A stretch of DNA of 11,889 nucleotides, taken from the NCBI GenBank assembly GCA_002315655.1, contig DCHO01000018.1:21581-33469 (forward strand), given 5' to 3'. The notes below the pieces were generated by a model. That model was not told the DNA's origin. It saw only the letters and a program-made list of their open reading frames with translations, and did no database searches. Origin of the DNA: Christensenella sp. UBA1750. Its GTDB lineage: Bacteria > Bacillota > Clostridia > Christensenellales > UBA1750. Position numbers and translations under genes: made by a program. Below are positions 1 through 7,242 of the stretch, piece after piece (the stretch's first letter is position 1; each line of letters starts with the position of its first letter).

Positions 1-698
1 TCCGCCGTCACTTCCCCGCTGGCGTGAGCGCACAGCGTATCGCCTCTTATGAGAATCTGCCCGGGAATCACCGTGTCCCCGGGTTTCACCAGCGCTTCCC
101 CCGTCAGCGTCACCACCTTGTTCACAATGCCGCCGCAGACCGCCACCACATCCACCGGCTCGTTTTCGTCAAAAATCGCGGGCTTCTCCTTCGCCTGCAC
201 GATTTTGAGCGTCAGCCCCGCGCCGGTGCGGGATAATCCTGCGTAGGTAATGCCCGGCGTTGTCCGCAGAATTTCCTCCGAGGCCGCCGTCACATCCACC
301 GCATCCTTCCACACACCCTTTTCAATGCCCATGGTCGCCAGCTGCATCAGAAGCTCCGCTTCCTGGATTTCGTCCTTTGCGCCCTCTATGTCCACAAAAA
401 GCACCGTCCGCGTCACGCCCCAGAGCAAAAGCACCGCAATGCACAGCGCCGGCACAAGCACCGGACGCAGACGAAAGCCCTTTCTGATCCGCAGAATCCC
501 GTATCTTTTGACTATCTTCACCGAGATTCCCTGCCCGCGCAGCAGCCGCCGCAATTCCCGCAATTTTTCCGCACGAAGGGTCATTTCCGCGCCGGTTTCC
601 GTAAGGCGCACATTTTCCAATTCACCCAAGTTCGACAGCTTTTCCCACATTCCCCGGGACAGATGCCCCGTGAGCCGCACCCTGATTTTTCCCCGCAT
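1..698 (-). CDS. yqfD: Sporulation protein YqfD (5' part; runs off the left edge)
   Basis: The first 232 codons of a YqfD-family membrane protein, expressed in the mother cell during sporulation in Bacillus; its biochemical role is not firmly established. The N-terminal cytoplasmic part (about residues 1-76) is basic. A single hydrophobic segment follows at about residues 79-102. Beyond it, residues 188-219 carry the family's characteristic glycine-rich stretch (CGGIVNKVVTLTGEALVKPG and following residues), which resembles a biotinyl/lipoyl-like fold. The Bacillus protein is about 400 residues, so roughly the last 40% lies outside the window. The start is the ATG at 698, nine bases after the yqfC stop, so the two genes form an operon, as in other spore formers. 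Upstream GAAGGGTAGGG can serve as a modest ribosome binding site. The frame is open to the window edge. Confidence 0.9.
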   Translation of the reverse strand, partial: MRGKIRVRLTGHLSRGMWEKLSNLGELENVRLTETGAEMTLRAEKLRELRRLLRGQGISVKIVKRYGILRIRKGFRLRPVLVPALCIAVLLLWGVTRTVLFVDIEGAKDEIQEAELLMQLATMGIEKGVWKDAVDVTAASEEILRTTPGITYAGLSRTGAGLTLKIVQAKEKPAIFDENEPVDVVAVCGGIVNKVVTLTGEALVKPGDTVIPGQILIRGDTLCAHASGEVTA

Positions 699-707
699 CG
701 CTTTACC

Positions 708-974
708 CTACCCTTCAAACCGCACGGAGACAATTTTCCCCGCCGCAACGATCTCGCCCTCGCCCATTTTTTCCAAGCCGATGCTTTCCCCTTCCAGTAC
801 AATCTGCCCCTTTTCCAGCAGCAGCGTAAGCTTATCCCCCGTGTAGCCACCTATTGCGTAGACCCCGCGCACGGTCACGCGCCTCCCCATGCCCTCCATC
901 GTCACCACCGCATCCCGCGTCAATCCCTTCACCGCCCCTTTATGCCTTTTTGAAATCTTATGGCTTTTCCGCAT
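708..974 (-). CDS. yqfC: Sporulation protein YqfC
   Basis: An 88-residue protein matching the YqfC family in length and in its core, where MEGMGRRVTVRGVYAIGGYT is followed by LTLLLEKGQIVLEGESIGLE. YqfC is encoded next to yqfD in spore formers and belongs to the mother-cell sporulation programme; its biochemical function is unknown. I chose the ATG at 974. The in-frame ATG at 1010 lies inside the loop of a strong leftward terminator, so a transcript starting downstream of that hairpin could not use it. Neither start has a convincing Shine-Dalgarno sequence, which is unlike every other gene in the window. Only about nine bases separate the terminator T-run from the ATG, leaving no room for an independent promoter. 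This could mean the normal upstream region was displaced by the adjacent phage element. Confidence 0.87.
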   Translation of the reverse strand: MRKSHKISKRHKGAVKGLTRDAVVTMEGMGRRVTVRGVYAIGGYTGDKLTLLLEKGQIVLEGESIGLEKMGEGEIVAAGKIVSVRFEG

Positions 975-983
975 TTTCCATGC

Positions 984-1024
984 AAAAAGCGGGAAAACAG
1001 ACCCTCTCATATCCGTTTTCCCGC
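984..1024 (-). terminator. Leftward rho-independent terminator ending the phage gene block
   Basis: A perfect 10-bp inverted repeat, GCGGGAAAAC at 989-998 and GTTTTCCCGC at 1015-1024, encloses a 16-base loop. Read leftward it is followed directly by five Ts (984-988). It lies 16 bases past the stop of the last phage gene, so it should stop phage-block transcription from entering yqfC-yqfD. Confidence 0.85.
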
Positions 1025-1040
1025 AAGTGGTGATGCAGTT

Positions 1041-1874
1041 TTATGCCAGACCTTTTACGGTCTTTTTTGAGGTGATGCCCTTGATGGTGCCTGCGTACTT
1101 GTCCTGCAAGCCGGAAATCTTATTCCCGATCAGGGATTTTACAGAGGATTTAGCGGAAGCTGCGCTGCCGCTCTTTTTGGAGGAAGTGCCGGAGGACGCG
1201 GAATAAGTCGCAGCTTTCGCCTGATTCTCCGCATCGGCTAAGTCCTGTTTCCAGTTGTAGATGTCCACATCCTGCTGCTGCCCAGCGTTGAAGCGGCGGA
1301 TGCTTGCCAAGTTATCCTGCTCGTTTCGGTACAGAAGCGAAGCGTAATTCGCGGCATTGACCGCCTTGTTCGCCTCGATGGTGAGCAGCGCATCGGAAAA
1401 GTTGTTGAGCAGCTTTGTGTTTGCCTTCATGGCGTTGTTCTCGTTCTGATTGAGGGCGTCCACCACATACGAGGATCGCCCAAAGCCCCTGGCATTTGCG
1501 GCATTTTCCAGCGTTGCCGCCGACTGTACGCGATTGTCCTCGATTTCCTCCTGACTGTATTCCAGCGCCCGCTGCGCCTGCGCCTTCTGGGCTTCCGCCT
1601 GTGCGGCGTAGAGCGCGTCGCCGATGGACAGCCATTCATCGTAGGACTTGGTTTCGGGCTCCGCAATCAAAGTGGCTTCCAGACGGGGGCTTGCCGTGGT
1701 GATGCCGTTTACGATGGCGTCCACCTGCGCTTTGTTCGCCTGATACGCCCTTTCCGTGTAGTCGCCCCATTTTCCGTCCACCCCGGCAGAACCCAAGTCC
1801 GCGCCCAGCGTTTTGAGGGCGGCCTGCACCGCCAGAGTGTATTCTGTGTCTTTGGTTTTGTCGTAACTTGCCAT
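1041..1874 (-). CDS. Ala-rich phage virion protein, possible DNA-ejection/internal protein with PG-binding-like N-terminus
   Basis: A 277-residue protein and the last gene of the phage block. Residues about 14-45 (VQAALKTLG, then GVDGKWGDYTERAYQ) resemble the helical repeat of peptidoglycan-binding-like domains (VQ..L..LG...GVDG.WG..T). Residues about 85-225 are predicted helical and Ala/Gln/Asn-rich, suitable for a coiled coil. Residues 224-246 are a Ser/Lys/Ala linker, and the basic C-terminus ends KKTVKGLA. Ala-rich helical proteins encoded after the neck genes of P22-like phages are ejection proteins (gp7, gp16, gp20), which leave the capsid and cross the envelope. Position and composition suggest that role, but I see no direct sequence match. 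The ATG at 1874 has a good AAAGGAG site six bases away, and the gap to the preceding gene is 13 bases. Confidence 0.72.
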   Translation of the reverse strand: MASYDKTKDTEYTLAVQAALKTLGADLGSAGVDGKWGDYTERAYQANKAQVDAIVNGITTASPRLEATLIAEPETKSYDEWLSIGDALYAAQAEAQKAQAQRALEYSQEEIEDNRVQSAATLENAANARGFGRSSYVVDALNQNENNAMKANTKLLNNFSDALLTIEANKAVNAANYASLLYRNEQDNLASIRRFNAGQQQDVDIYNWKQDLADAENQAKAATYSASSGTSSKKSGSAASAKSSVKSLIGNKISGLQDKYAGTIKGITSKKTVKGLA

Positions 1875-1887
1875 TTTGTCTCCTTTC

Positions 1888-2475
1888 TCATTCCAGCACC
1901 AAGGCGGAGGCCACGGCGTTCCCGGTGTTGATTAAGAACCTGCCGTTTGTCACCTTGATGGAGAAATTCAGTCTTGTGATTCCCGCCGTTCGGTTGATGA
2001 GCAGAAAGGGCGAAGAAAAGGTCACCATGGCGCTCCCGGAGGACAGATAGAAGGTCTTGATCACGCTGTTGTTTTCTTTGAGTGTCAGCGTCGCCACAAC
2101 CTGTGCACTGCCCGTCGGCACGATTTCGCCGGTAAGCGAAAACAGCGTTGCGATCTGGGTGTTGTCCCCGTGGGAAAGCTCGAAGTTCCCAAGCACGGTG
2201 TCCATGTTGTTGAGCACCAGATTGGCCGTGTTTGCGGAGGTCACGGCGGTAAAGCCGGAACTATCCTCGGTGTCGTGGGTAAACCCTTTTATGATGAAGC
2301 TCTCGTTTACATACTGCAGGAATTTGTTGAGTTTTTCCTGCTCCTTGGCCATTTGGCTCTTGGCTTCCTTGGGATAGCTCCCGTTTTTCTCCCGATAGGA
2401 TAAGTCCTGCGATACCGCGCCGCAAAGGTTCAGATGCGGCGTTGCCACCACATCCACCTTAAATGCGCTGCTCAT
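1888..2475 (-). CDS. Beta-rich phage structural protein of unknown function
   Basis: A 195-residue protein. The start at 2475 is fixed by GGGAGGA seven bases upstream; the longer in-frame reading would overlap the preceding gene. Residues 1-60 include a charged, probably helical stretch (SYPKEAKSQMAKEQEKLNKF). From about residue 65 to the end the chain alternates polar and hydrophobic residues in short strands rich in Thr, Ser, Asn and Val. This is the pattern of a small all-beta domain of the kind found in phage decoration, fibre-head or collar proteins. No catalytic motif is visible. It sits 16 bases after the beta-propeller gene and 13 before the ejection-like gene, so it is part of the virion operon. 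In P22 this slot holds the tail needle, but there is no sequence evidence for that identity. Confidence 0.72.
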   Translation of the reverse strand: MSSAFKVDVVATPHLNLCGAVSQDLSYREKNGSYPKEAKSQMAKEQEKLNKFLQYVNESFIIKGFTHDTEDSSGFTAVTSANTANLVLNNMDTVLGNFELSHGDNTQIATLFSLTGEIVPTGSAQVVATLTLKENNSVIKTFYLSSGSAMVTFSSPFLLINRTAGITRLNFSIKVTNGRFLINTGNAVASALVLE

Positions 2476-2491
2476 GCTGTTTTCCTCCCTT

Positions 2492-3916
2492 CTATTCCGT
2501 TTCCAGTCCGATGCCGCCGGTAAAGCAGAAGGAAGTGCCTGTTTCTGCCGAAATGTCCACCTTAAACCTTCTGCCGCCCAGCCGGAATTTTCGTTTGAAC
2601 AGTGTTTCTTCACCGTTTCTTGCGGTCAATCTTCGTGTTTTTGTGCCCCTGTCCGATGTGACCGTGACAAGAACGCAGGGCAGCCCGCCTTCCCTGTGCA
2701 TTTCCCCGTACAGTTCGATTGCGCACAGCGTCTTTTCGTCATTTGTGCCGAAATCGAAATATGGGGTCGTCCATTGCGCTCCGGAGGAAGTGCCCTCCCC
2801 GTAGACGCGCACTTTTCTGTCGTCGCACAAGGCCAGCAGCTTTTCCTTCATCTGCCCGGACTTGGCAAAGCAGAGCACCTTTCTGTCGTCGTGCAAAACG
2901 TAGGTCTCCCGCATGAGGTCGTATTCCAGCACGGCGGTGTTGGCCGTGGCTGTGCCCTGCGGCAGCGAGAACCACAGCCGCTGTCCAAAGCAGATTCCGC
3001 ACGCACAGCCCCCGAAGGAAGCCGACAGCCCTTCGCCCGTGTCCTCCGCAAAGGAAGCGTCAAAGAGCCGGGGCAGCTTGCGGTCGTCCAGCAGCGCAAT
3101 GGAAGTGCCGCTCTGCACGCCGATGCCCTGCGCCGTGAGGAAATAGCCCGTCTGCCCAAAGACGGCGGCGGTGCGCCCCGCAATGGTGCCGAGGCCCCCG
3201 TTCATCTCCGTGACCTGGTAGTTTTCCGGCGAAGTGCCATACAGCAGCAACGCCGTTGTGGATTTGAGAATGCACAAATCCCCGCCCACGCTGTAAAGGT
3301 TCGTGATTACGCCGCCGTCAAAGGTCGGCAAGTCCACAAACCCGCCGCCGATCTCCGGCGTTGTCGCATCTCCCGTCCAGTTGTTCGGGTTCAGCATCCG
3401 CGAGTAGTAAAGCCTGTCCGGGTTTTCACTGTCTCCGCACATCCACACGCGCTCATAGTGCAGGGCAAAGTATTTGCCCTTCGCCGGTGCGCCGGTCAGG
3501 GCGGTGGAGGCGTTGCTCTCCCCGTCCCACACCTGCACGTTGTCCACGCCGTTTCCGAAGATCAGCACCGTGTCGTCCTCGGTCTTGTAGGAGAGGAAGC
3601 CCCAGCCCCCGGCAGTGCCGGTAAAGAGGGTCTTCCACTGGCTGTTCTTCCACACCAGCACCTTTGTGCTTGTGCCCACAATGACGTATTCGGTGCGGTC
3701 GTCCTCATCCATCTCGCAGAAAACGTACACACTCTCCACGTTGCCTAAGTTGTTCGGAACGGCGGTGGAAATGTACGTTCCCAGCCCCGCCGCCGAGCAC
3801 AGCCGCCCGTGGTCGGTGCTCACGTTTCGTGCGATCCGCGCCGCGGCGGCGTTGCCCGCCACCACGCCCAGCGTCTCATCCATCCCTTCCAAGTAGGGAA
3901 TCCTATATTTACCCAA
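2492..3916 (-). CDS. Beta-propeller phage neck protein, P22 gp10-like (packaged DNA stabilisation)
   Basis: A 474-residue protein, almost the same length as P22 gp10, which plugs the portal after packaging and forms the short-tail hub. The N-terminus (IPYLEGMDETLGVVAGNAAA) lists the phage's own proteins, as in this family. Propeller-like signatures are FGNGVDNVQVWDG (about 120-132) and HYERVWMCGD followed by LYYSRMLNPNNW (about 153-180), typical of phage propeller hubs. A DDRK tetrapeptide recurs at about 277, 343 and 365, perhaps in equivalent blade turns. The start codon is TTG at 3916, preceded by GGGAGGG; the next ATG (codon 12) would remove the conserved N-terminus. A 22-base gap separates it from the gp4-like gene. 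Family assignment rests on motif pattern, size and gene order. Confidence 0.78.
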   Translation of the reverse strand: MGKYRIPYLEGMDETLGVVAGNAAAARIARNVSTDHGRLCSAAGLGTYISTAVPNNLGNVESVYVFCEMDEDDRTEYVIVGTSTKVLVWKNSQWKTLFTGTAGGWGFLSYKTEDDTVLIFGNGVDNVQVWDGESNASTALTGAPAKGKYFALHYERVWMCGDSENPDRLYYSRMLNPNNWTGDATTPEIGGGFVDLPTFDGGVITNLYSVGGDLCILKSTTALLLYGTSPENYQVTEMNGGLGTIAGRTAAVFGQTGYFLTAQGIGVQSGTSIALLDDRKLPRLFDASFAEDTGEGLSASFGGCACGICFGQRLWFSLPQGTATANTAVLEYDLMRETYVLHDDRKVLCFAKSGQMKEKLLALCDDRKVRVYGEGTSSGAQWTTPYFDFGTNDEKTLCAIELYGEMHREGGLPCVLVTVTSDRGTKTRRLTARNGEETLFKRKFRLGGRRFKVDISAETGTSFCFTGGIGLETE

Positions 3917-3938
3917 CCCTTAATCCCTCCCATAGTCG

Positions 3939-4316
3939 TTACAGTCGATGCCAGGCGCCAAAGGCGGCGTTTTTCTTTTTGCCCGCCTCCGCAAGTGCTT
4001 TTTCAAAGGACAGATACAGCCCGGCGGCAATCGAGTTGTTGCCGCGCAGCTCCTGTCCGCGCCCTGCGGCATAGTCCGCAAGGTACGGGTGCAGGTTTTC
4101 CGGCAATTCCTCCGGTTCATCGCTGTCCTCCACCATCAGGGTCAAGTCCTCCGCAGCGTCCGCGCCTTTCAGCCGTTCCACCGCCCGAACATAGCCCTCA
4201 TTGAGCCAGCGCAAGGCGTTTTCTCTGTATTCCTCCTGCACATCCGGCTCCTCGGCATCGTTTCTCGAATAGCCCATGTTTCGTAAAAACAGGCCAAACA
4301 GCTTTTGAAGTGTCAT
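3939..4316 (-). CDS. Phage neck / tail accessory factor, P22 gp4-like
   Basis: A 125-residue, mostly helical acidic protein. Its C-terminal half carries the pattern common to phage head-tail adaptor proteins: EELPENLHPYLADYAAGRGQ (proline-leucine then a helix ending in a YAAGR-type motif), an Asn-rich turn, and then a long helix, AAGLYLSFEKALAEAGKKK. In P22 the equivalent gp4 binds the portal ring after DNA packaging and connects it to gp10. The gene lies between the major capsid and beta-propeller genes exactly as gp4 does. ATG at 4316 with AAAGGAGG nine bases upstream. A stem-loop precedes it at 4336-4372. Assignment to the exact family is by pattern and synteny; a generic head-completion protein is the alternative. 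Confidence 0.7.
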   Translation of the reverse strand: MTLQKLFGLFLRNMGYSRNDAEEPDVQEEYRENALRWLNEGYVRAVERLKGADAAEDLTLMVEDSDEPEELPENLHPYLADYAAGRGQELRGNNSIAAGLYLSFEKALAEAGKKKNAAFGAWHRL

Positions 4317-4335
4317 TAAAATCCGCCTCCTTTAC

Positions 4336-4372
4336 GCGGGCTTGCAAAGGGTTTTCCCATTCACAAGCCCGC
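4336..4372 (-). promoter_or_regulatory. Stem-loop in the mRNA just after the major capsid gene
   Basis: A perfect 9-bp inverted repeat, GCGGGCTTG (4336-4344) and CAAGCCCGC (4364-4372), with a second short GGG/CCC pairing inside the loop. It lies between the capsid stop and the gp4-like ribosome binding site. Read leftward it has no T-run, so it is not a classic terminator in the direction of transcription. It may be an mRNA processing or stability element that keeps capsid message abundant relative to the downstream neck genes. Confidence 0.6.
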
Positions 4373-4384
4373 ATTTTCAGCCGC

Positions 4385-5335
4385 TTAGGCCTCGATGGCG
4401 TGCTCGATGCGCACGATCCAGTTCTGGTTGAGGATCACGGAGACGAAGCCCTCCACCTTCCAGCCCACGGTGGCGGTCTGATCCAGAGGATCGGAGGTGC
4501 CGGCGGAGCCCAAGGGCTTTACGATGGTGCGGACGGGGGAAGACCCCACCGCGCCCAAATCGACAACGCCGTAAGCGTCCTCGCCGAAGACGATGGCCGC
4601 GCCCACGTCAATGGAGGACGCACCGGCGGCAGTGTAGACGGGAGCCTCGGAGCTCTCGATGAAGATGACCCCGAACAGTTTTCCGATCTCGCCGTTCTCG
4701 ATCTGCTCGGCCTGCTGGTAGGTGGCCTTATCCTCCCACAGGCTGTCGCCCATCAGGGAATACTTGGCATCGGAGCCGATGATGCACTTGTAGTAGCCGC
4801 GCCCGCCTCGGTTGAACTTGGGTGCGCCCTTCTTTTCAAGGGTGCGGACGGCCTTGCGGATCTCCGCGACGGAGAACTTGTCGGCAGAGGTCACGGCGTT
4901 TCGCGCCGCTCTGCCGCCGCAATACTGTACCTGCGTGCCGGCAGTGACAACGCCTCTTACGAGGTGGTCAATGGACAGTGCGCCCTGCTTGGCCATCAGG
5001 TGCACAAGCTGGTTGGTCTGGGTGGAAATGCCGGTGAGCTCCAGCATATCGGAGGTGGCCACATAGCCGCCGTACTGGGCGACGGTGGCGGTGACGGTCT
5101 CCATCTGCAACGCCTGAGAGGAAGGCACGGTGCCTTCGGTCAGCGCGGTGGTGATGGCGGTAAAGGGCTTGTAACGCCAGAACTCCACGACCTTGCCGTT
5201 GCCCTTGGGCAGAGACTTTTTCTGACCGCCCTGATAATAGACGAGCTGCTTTTCCATCTCCAGCAGCAGTTTGCCGTCGTAGTAGTTCTGCACCGTAGTG
5301 TGCAGGGTAGAAGTGGAAGTGGTGTTGGTTGCCAT
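4385..5335 (-). CDS. Major capsid protein, N4-gp56 family
   Basis: A 316-residue major head protein. Residues 17-54 (QNYYDGKLLLEMEKQLVYYQ followed by KSLPKGNGKVVEFWRY) are the hallmark of the N4-gp56 major capsid family, with an HK97-like fold that assembles into icosahedral heads. TEGTVPSSQAL (66-76) followed by ATVAQYGGYVATSDML (83-98) and the GRGYY core at about 178 are further family signatures. The length is slightly short for the family but nothing is broken. No separate prohead protease is encoded nearby, and none is usual with this capsid type. ATG at 5335 with a strong AAAGGAGG site; gap of 19 bases from the scaffold-like gene. This is one of the firmest identifications in the phage block. 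Confidence 0.9.
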   Translation of the reverse strand: MATNTTSTSTLHTTVQNYYDGKLLLEMEKQLVYYQGGQKKSLPKGNGKVVEFWRYKPFTAITTALTEGTVPSSQALQMETVTATVAQYGGYVATSDMLELTGISTQTNQLVHLMAKQGALSIDHLVRGVVTAGTQVQYCGGRAARNAVTSADKFSVAEIRKAVRTLEKKGAPKFNRGGRGYYKCIIGSDAKYSLMGDSLWEDKATYQQAEQIENGEIGKLFGVIFIESSEAPVYTAAGASSIDVGAAIVFGEDAYGVVDLGAVGSSPVRTIVKPLGSAGTSDPLDQTATVGWKVEGFVSVILNQNWIVRIEHAIEA

Positions 5336-5354
5336 GTTGATTTTCCTCCTTTAA

Positions 5355-5783
5355 TTATTCCATGTTGTAGATGTTGCCGGATTCGTTGACGTAGCGGGAG
5401 ATTCTTTCAATCTCCTCGGGGGTGAGCTGGCCTTCTCCGAGGCCGCGCAGTCCCAGATTCGCGCTTTCCTCATAGGGCTTGTTTCTTCCCACGCGCAGGA
5501 AGAATCTGCGGTACACCTCGCCCACGCTCATGCCGTCCTCCAAGGCGTGCATCGCCTCGGAATTGGCACGCAGGGTTTCGGGGGTGAAGGCGGGGTCGTC
5601 GATAGCCTCCATCGCCGCCATCACCGCCTTGGCACGCAGCATCAGCTGATTCTGCCGCTCCAAGGTCGCTTTGAGCAGCTCATAGCCCTCCTGCTGGGTC
5701 ATGCCGCTCTTTTTGAGCAGGGCATCAAACCTCTGCTTCACGTCCTCGGGATTCATCAGTCCCGGATTCATTGCTCTTTCCAT
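5355..5783 (-). CDS. Small phage protein in the scaffold position
   Basis: A 142-residue, largely helical, highly charged protein with no domain I can name. It lies between portal and major capsid genes, the usual place of the scaffolding protein in P22-like phages. The repeated short helices (EDVKQRFDALLKKSG, QEGYELLKATLERQNQLMLR, TPEEIERISRYVNES) fit such a role. It is much shorter than P22 gp8 (303 residues), so a reduced scaffold or head accessory protein is an equal alternative. The ATG at 5783 has AAAAGGAG nine bases upstream. The first 59 bases lie inside the 3' end of the portal gene in another frame, implying translational coupling. Alternative ATGs at codons 5 and 10 lack as good a site. 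Confidence 0.65.
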   Translation of the reverse strand: MERAMNPGLMNPEDVKQRFDALLKKSGMTQQEGYELLKATLERQNQLMLRAKAVMAAMEAIDDPAFTPETLRANSEAMHALEDGMSVGEVYRRFFLRVGRNKPYEESANLGLRGLGEGQLTPEEIERISRYVNESGNIYNME

Positions 5784-7242
5784 CTGTGTTTACTCCTTTT
5801 CTGATTCCTTTGAGAATCGCTTCCTTGTTGGACAAGTCCATCAAGGCAAAGCCGGTTTCGGGGGCAAGTGTCCCCATCGAAATGAGCTGCATGAGCAGCT
5901 GGTTCTGGTAGACGCTCTCATACTGGGGCATCCGCTGCAAGCGAACCTGCAAATCGTACTCCCAGTTTCCCAGCGCATCTGCGGCCGAAAGCACCTGATA
6001 GCCCTCTTCCGTGCGGAAGCACACATCCTTGGTGCCAAAGGCCGCCAGATTTGCCACGATCTGCCTTACCATTTTGAGGAACGCCTGATTGATCGCCGCC
6101 TGATGCAGGCTGCTGCGCTTGGAGCCCGCCGCCTGCAGCATGGAGATCGCCGTGCCGGATGTGGAATTGGATGGCATCTCCCCACGGGAAGCCGCGTTCT
6201 GCCCGCTCTCGCTTTTGAGCAGTTCGCACTTTTGCAGCAACATCTGCACCGCGTAGGGCGCCATAGGCGCACATTCCTGCCAGCGGATCGCACTCTCATC
6301 AATGCGGTCGGCAAGAATGATCTCCTGTTCCTCGTCCTTGAGCGCCTCCAAGTCCAGCCCCGCCGCCCGGTTCACCATGAGCCGGGGACGCGCCGAGCGG
6401 GCAAGATTCTGCATGACTAAGGTGTCCACCTTGTCGATGTAGCTCTGCACGGGCGCAAGGTAGTCAAACGCACCGAACCCCCAGGGCGTGCCGGGCAGCC
6501 TGTCGTAGTACCACGCCACGATCGGGTATTCCCCGTGGGCATAAATGCCGTCGGGATGCTCTGTCACGGAATGGTACAGCACGGTTCCGCCCGCCGTTTT
6601 CATCTCGTGCACATGGCTCTTTCCCTTTTCAAAGGTCTTGTAGTAGGCGGTGATCAGCGCGATGCGCTTGCCGTCCAGGTTCCCTATGCACTCCGGGTTT
6701 TCCGGCTTCATCCGGCGGAACACCTTGGGATAGTGCTCCTTAAAGTAACCTATCGGATGATAGGAAACCTTGAACACCGCACGCCCGTCCTGCAAATCCT
6801 CGGACATGGGGTCGGTTAAGATTGCTCTCGGGTCGTAGGACACGACCTTTGGCTCGCCTTCCCGCACCGTCACTTCCGTGTAGCCCACGCCCAGCCGTGC
6901 CCGGTTCTCGCACACGCTTCGGTAGGTGTCCGCAAAGTCCATGCGTTCCAGCACCGCCCGGTGCAGCTTCGTCAGGGTGTCCGCCCGCTGCTCGTCCTGC
7001 CCCCTCCGCGCCAGAAACACCGCCTCCGGCATCAGCTCCACCGCGTCCGCCAGCTCCTGCCGATAGGTGGCATAGAGCACCGGTGTCCCGGTTCGGGGAT
7101 GGGAGCGGGTGGACGGCCTGCCCATCGCCTGCTCTAAGTACAGCTTTTCGTTCCGCGCATACTTTTCGCGCAGTGCCCGGGAATCCTGCCAGAACTCAGA
7201 TAGCAGCTTGTCCAGCTCGATTCTCCTCTCTTCTGTCGTCAT
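5725..7242 (-). CDS. Phage portal protein (P22-type)
   Basis: A 505-residue portal protein; twelve copies would form the ring at one capsid vertex through which DNA is packed and ejected. Evidence includes an N-terminal helical region; SYDPRAILTDP (135-145); and HGEYPIVAWYYDRLPGTPWG (236-255), leading into the canonical helix APVQSYIDKVDTLVMQNLAR (263-282). A Ser/Gly/Thr-rich turn, SNSTSGTAISMLQAAGSKRS (358-377), typical of the portal tunnel loop, comes before the long C-terminal helices. The length is normal for compact portals though shorter than P22 gp1 (725). It is the first gene of the leftward virion operon, preceded by GAAAGGAGGG. No terminase gene precedes it, although portal normally follows large terminase. 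Confidence 0.85.
   Translation of the reverse strand: MTTEERRIELDKLLSEFWQDSRALREKYARNEKLYLEQAMGRPSTRSHPRTGTPVLYATYRQELADAVELMPEAVFLARRGQDEQRADTLTKLHRAVLERMDFADTYRSVCENRARLGVGYTEVTVREGEPKVVSYDPRAILTDPMSEDLQDGRAVFKVSYHPIGYFKEHYPKVFRRMKPENPECIGNLDGKRIALITAYYKTFEKGKSHVHEMKTAGGTVLYHSVTEHPDGIYAHGEYPIVAWYYDRLPGTPWGFGAFDYLAPVQSYIDKVDTLVMQNLARSARPRLMVNRAAGLDLEALKDEEQEIILADRIDESAIRWQECAPMAPYAVQMLLQKCELLKSESGQNAASRGEMPSNSTSGTAISMLQAAGSKRSSLHQAAINQAFLKMVRQIVANLAAFGTKDVCFRTEEGYQVLSAADALGNWEYDLQVRLQRMPQYESVYQNQLLMQLISMGTLAPETGFALMDLSNKEAILKGIRKGVNTDGKSNESGTDESRGREAEV

Noticed and set aside
1047..1069. Short AGACC/GGTCT stem followed by Ts on the plus strand
   Set aside because: Only 5 bp, inside a coding end, and no plus-strand gene precedes it.
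2476..2613. 46-codon N-terminal extension of the beta-rich phage protein
   Set aside because: It overlaps the end of the propeller gene, while the ATG at 2475 has a well-placed GGGAGGA.
2474..3748. 424-codon open frame on the plus strand
   Set aside because: It is the antisense of the beta-propeller gene, lacks a ribosome binding site and reads as a low-complexity His/Arg/Val-rich sequence.
4310..5389. 359-codon open frame on the plus strand
   Set aside because: Antisense of the major capsid gene, whose family identity is clear; the translated product is Gly/Ala/His-rich without any family pattern.
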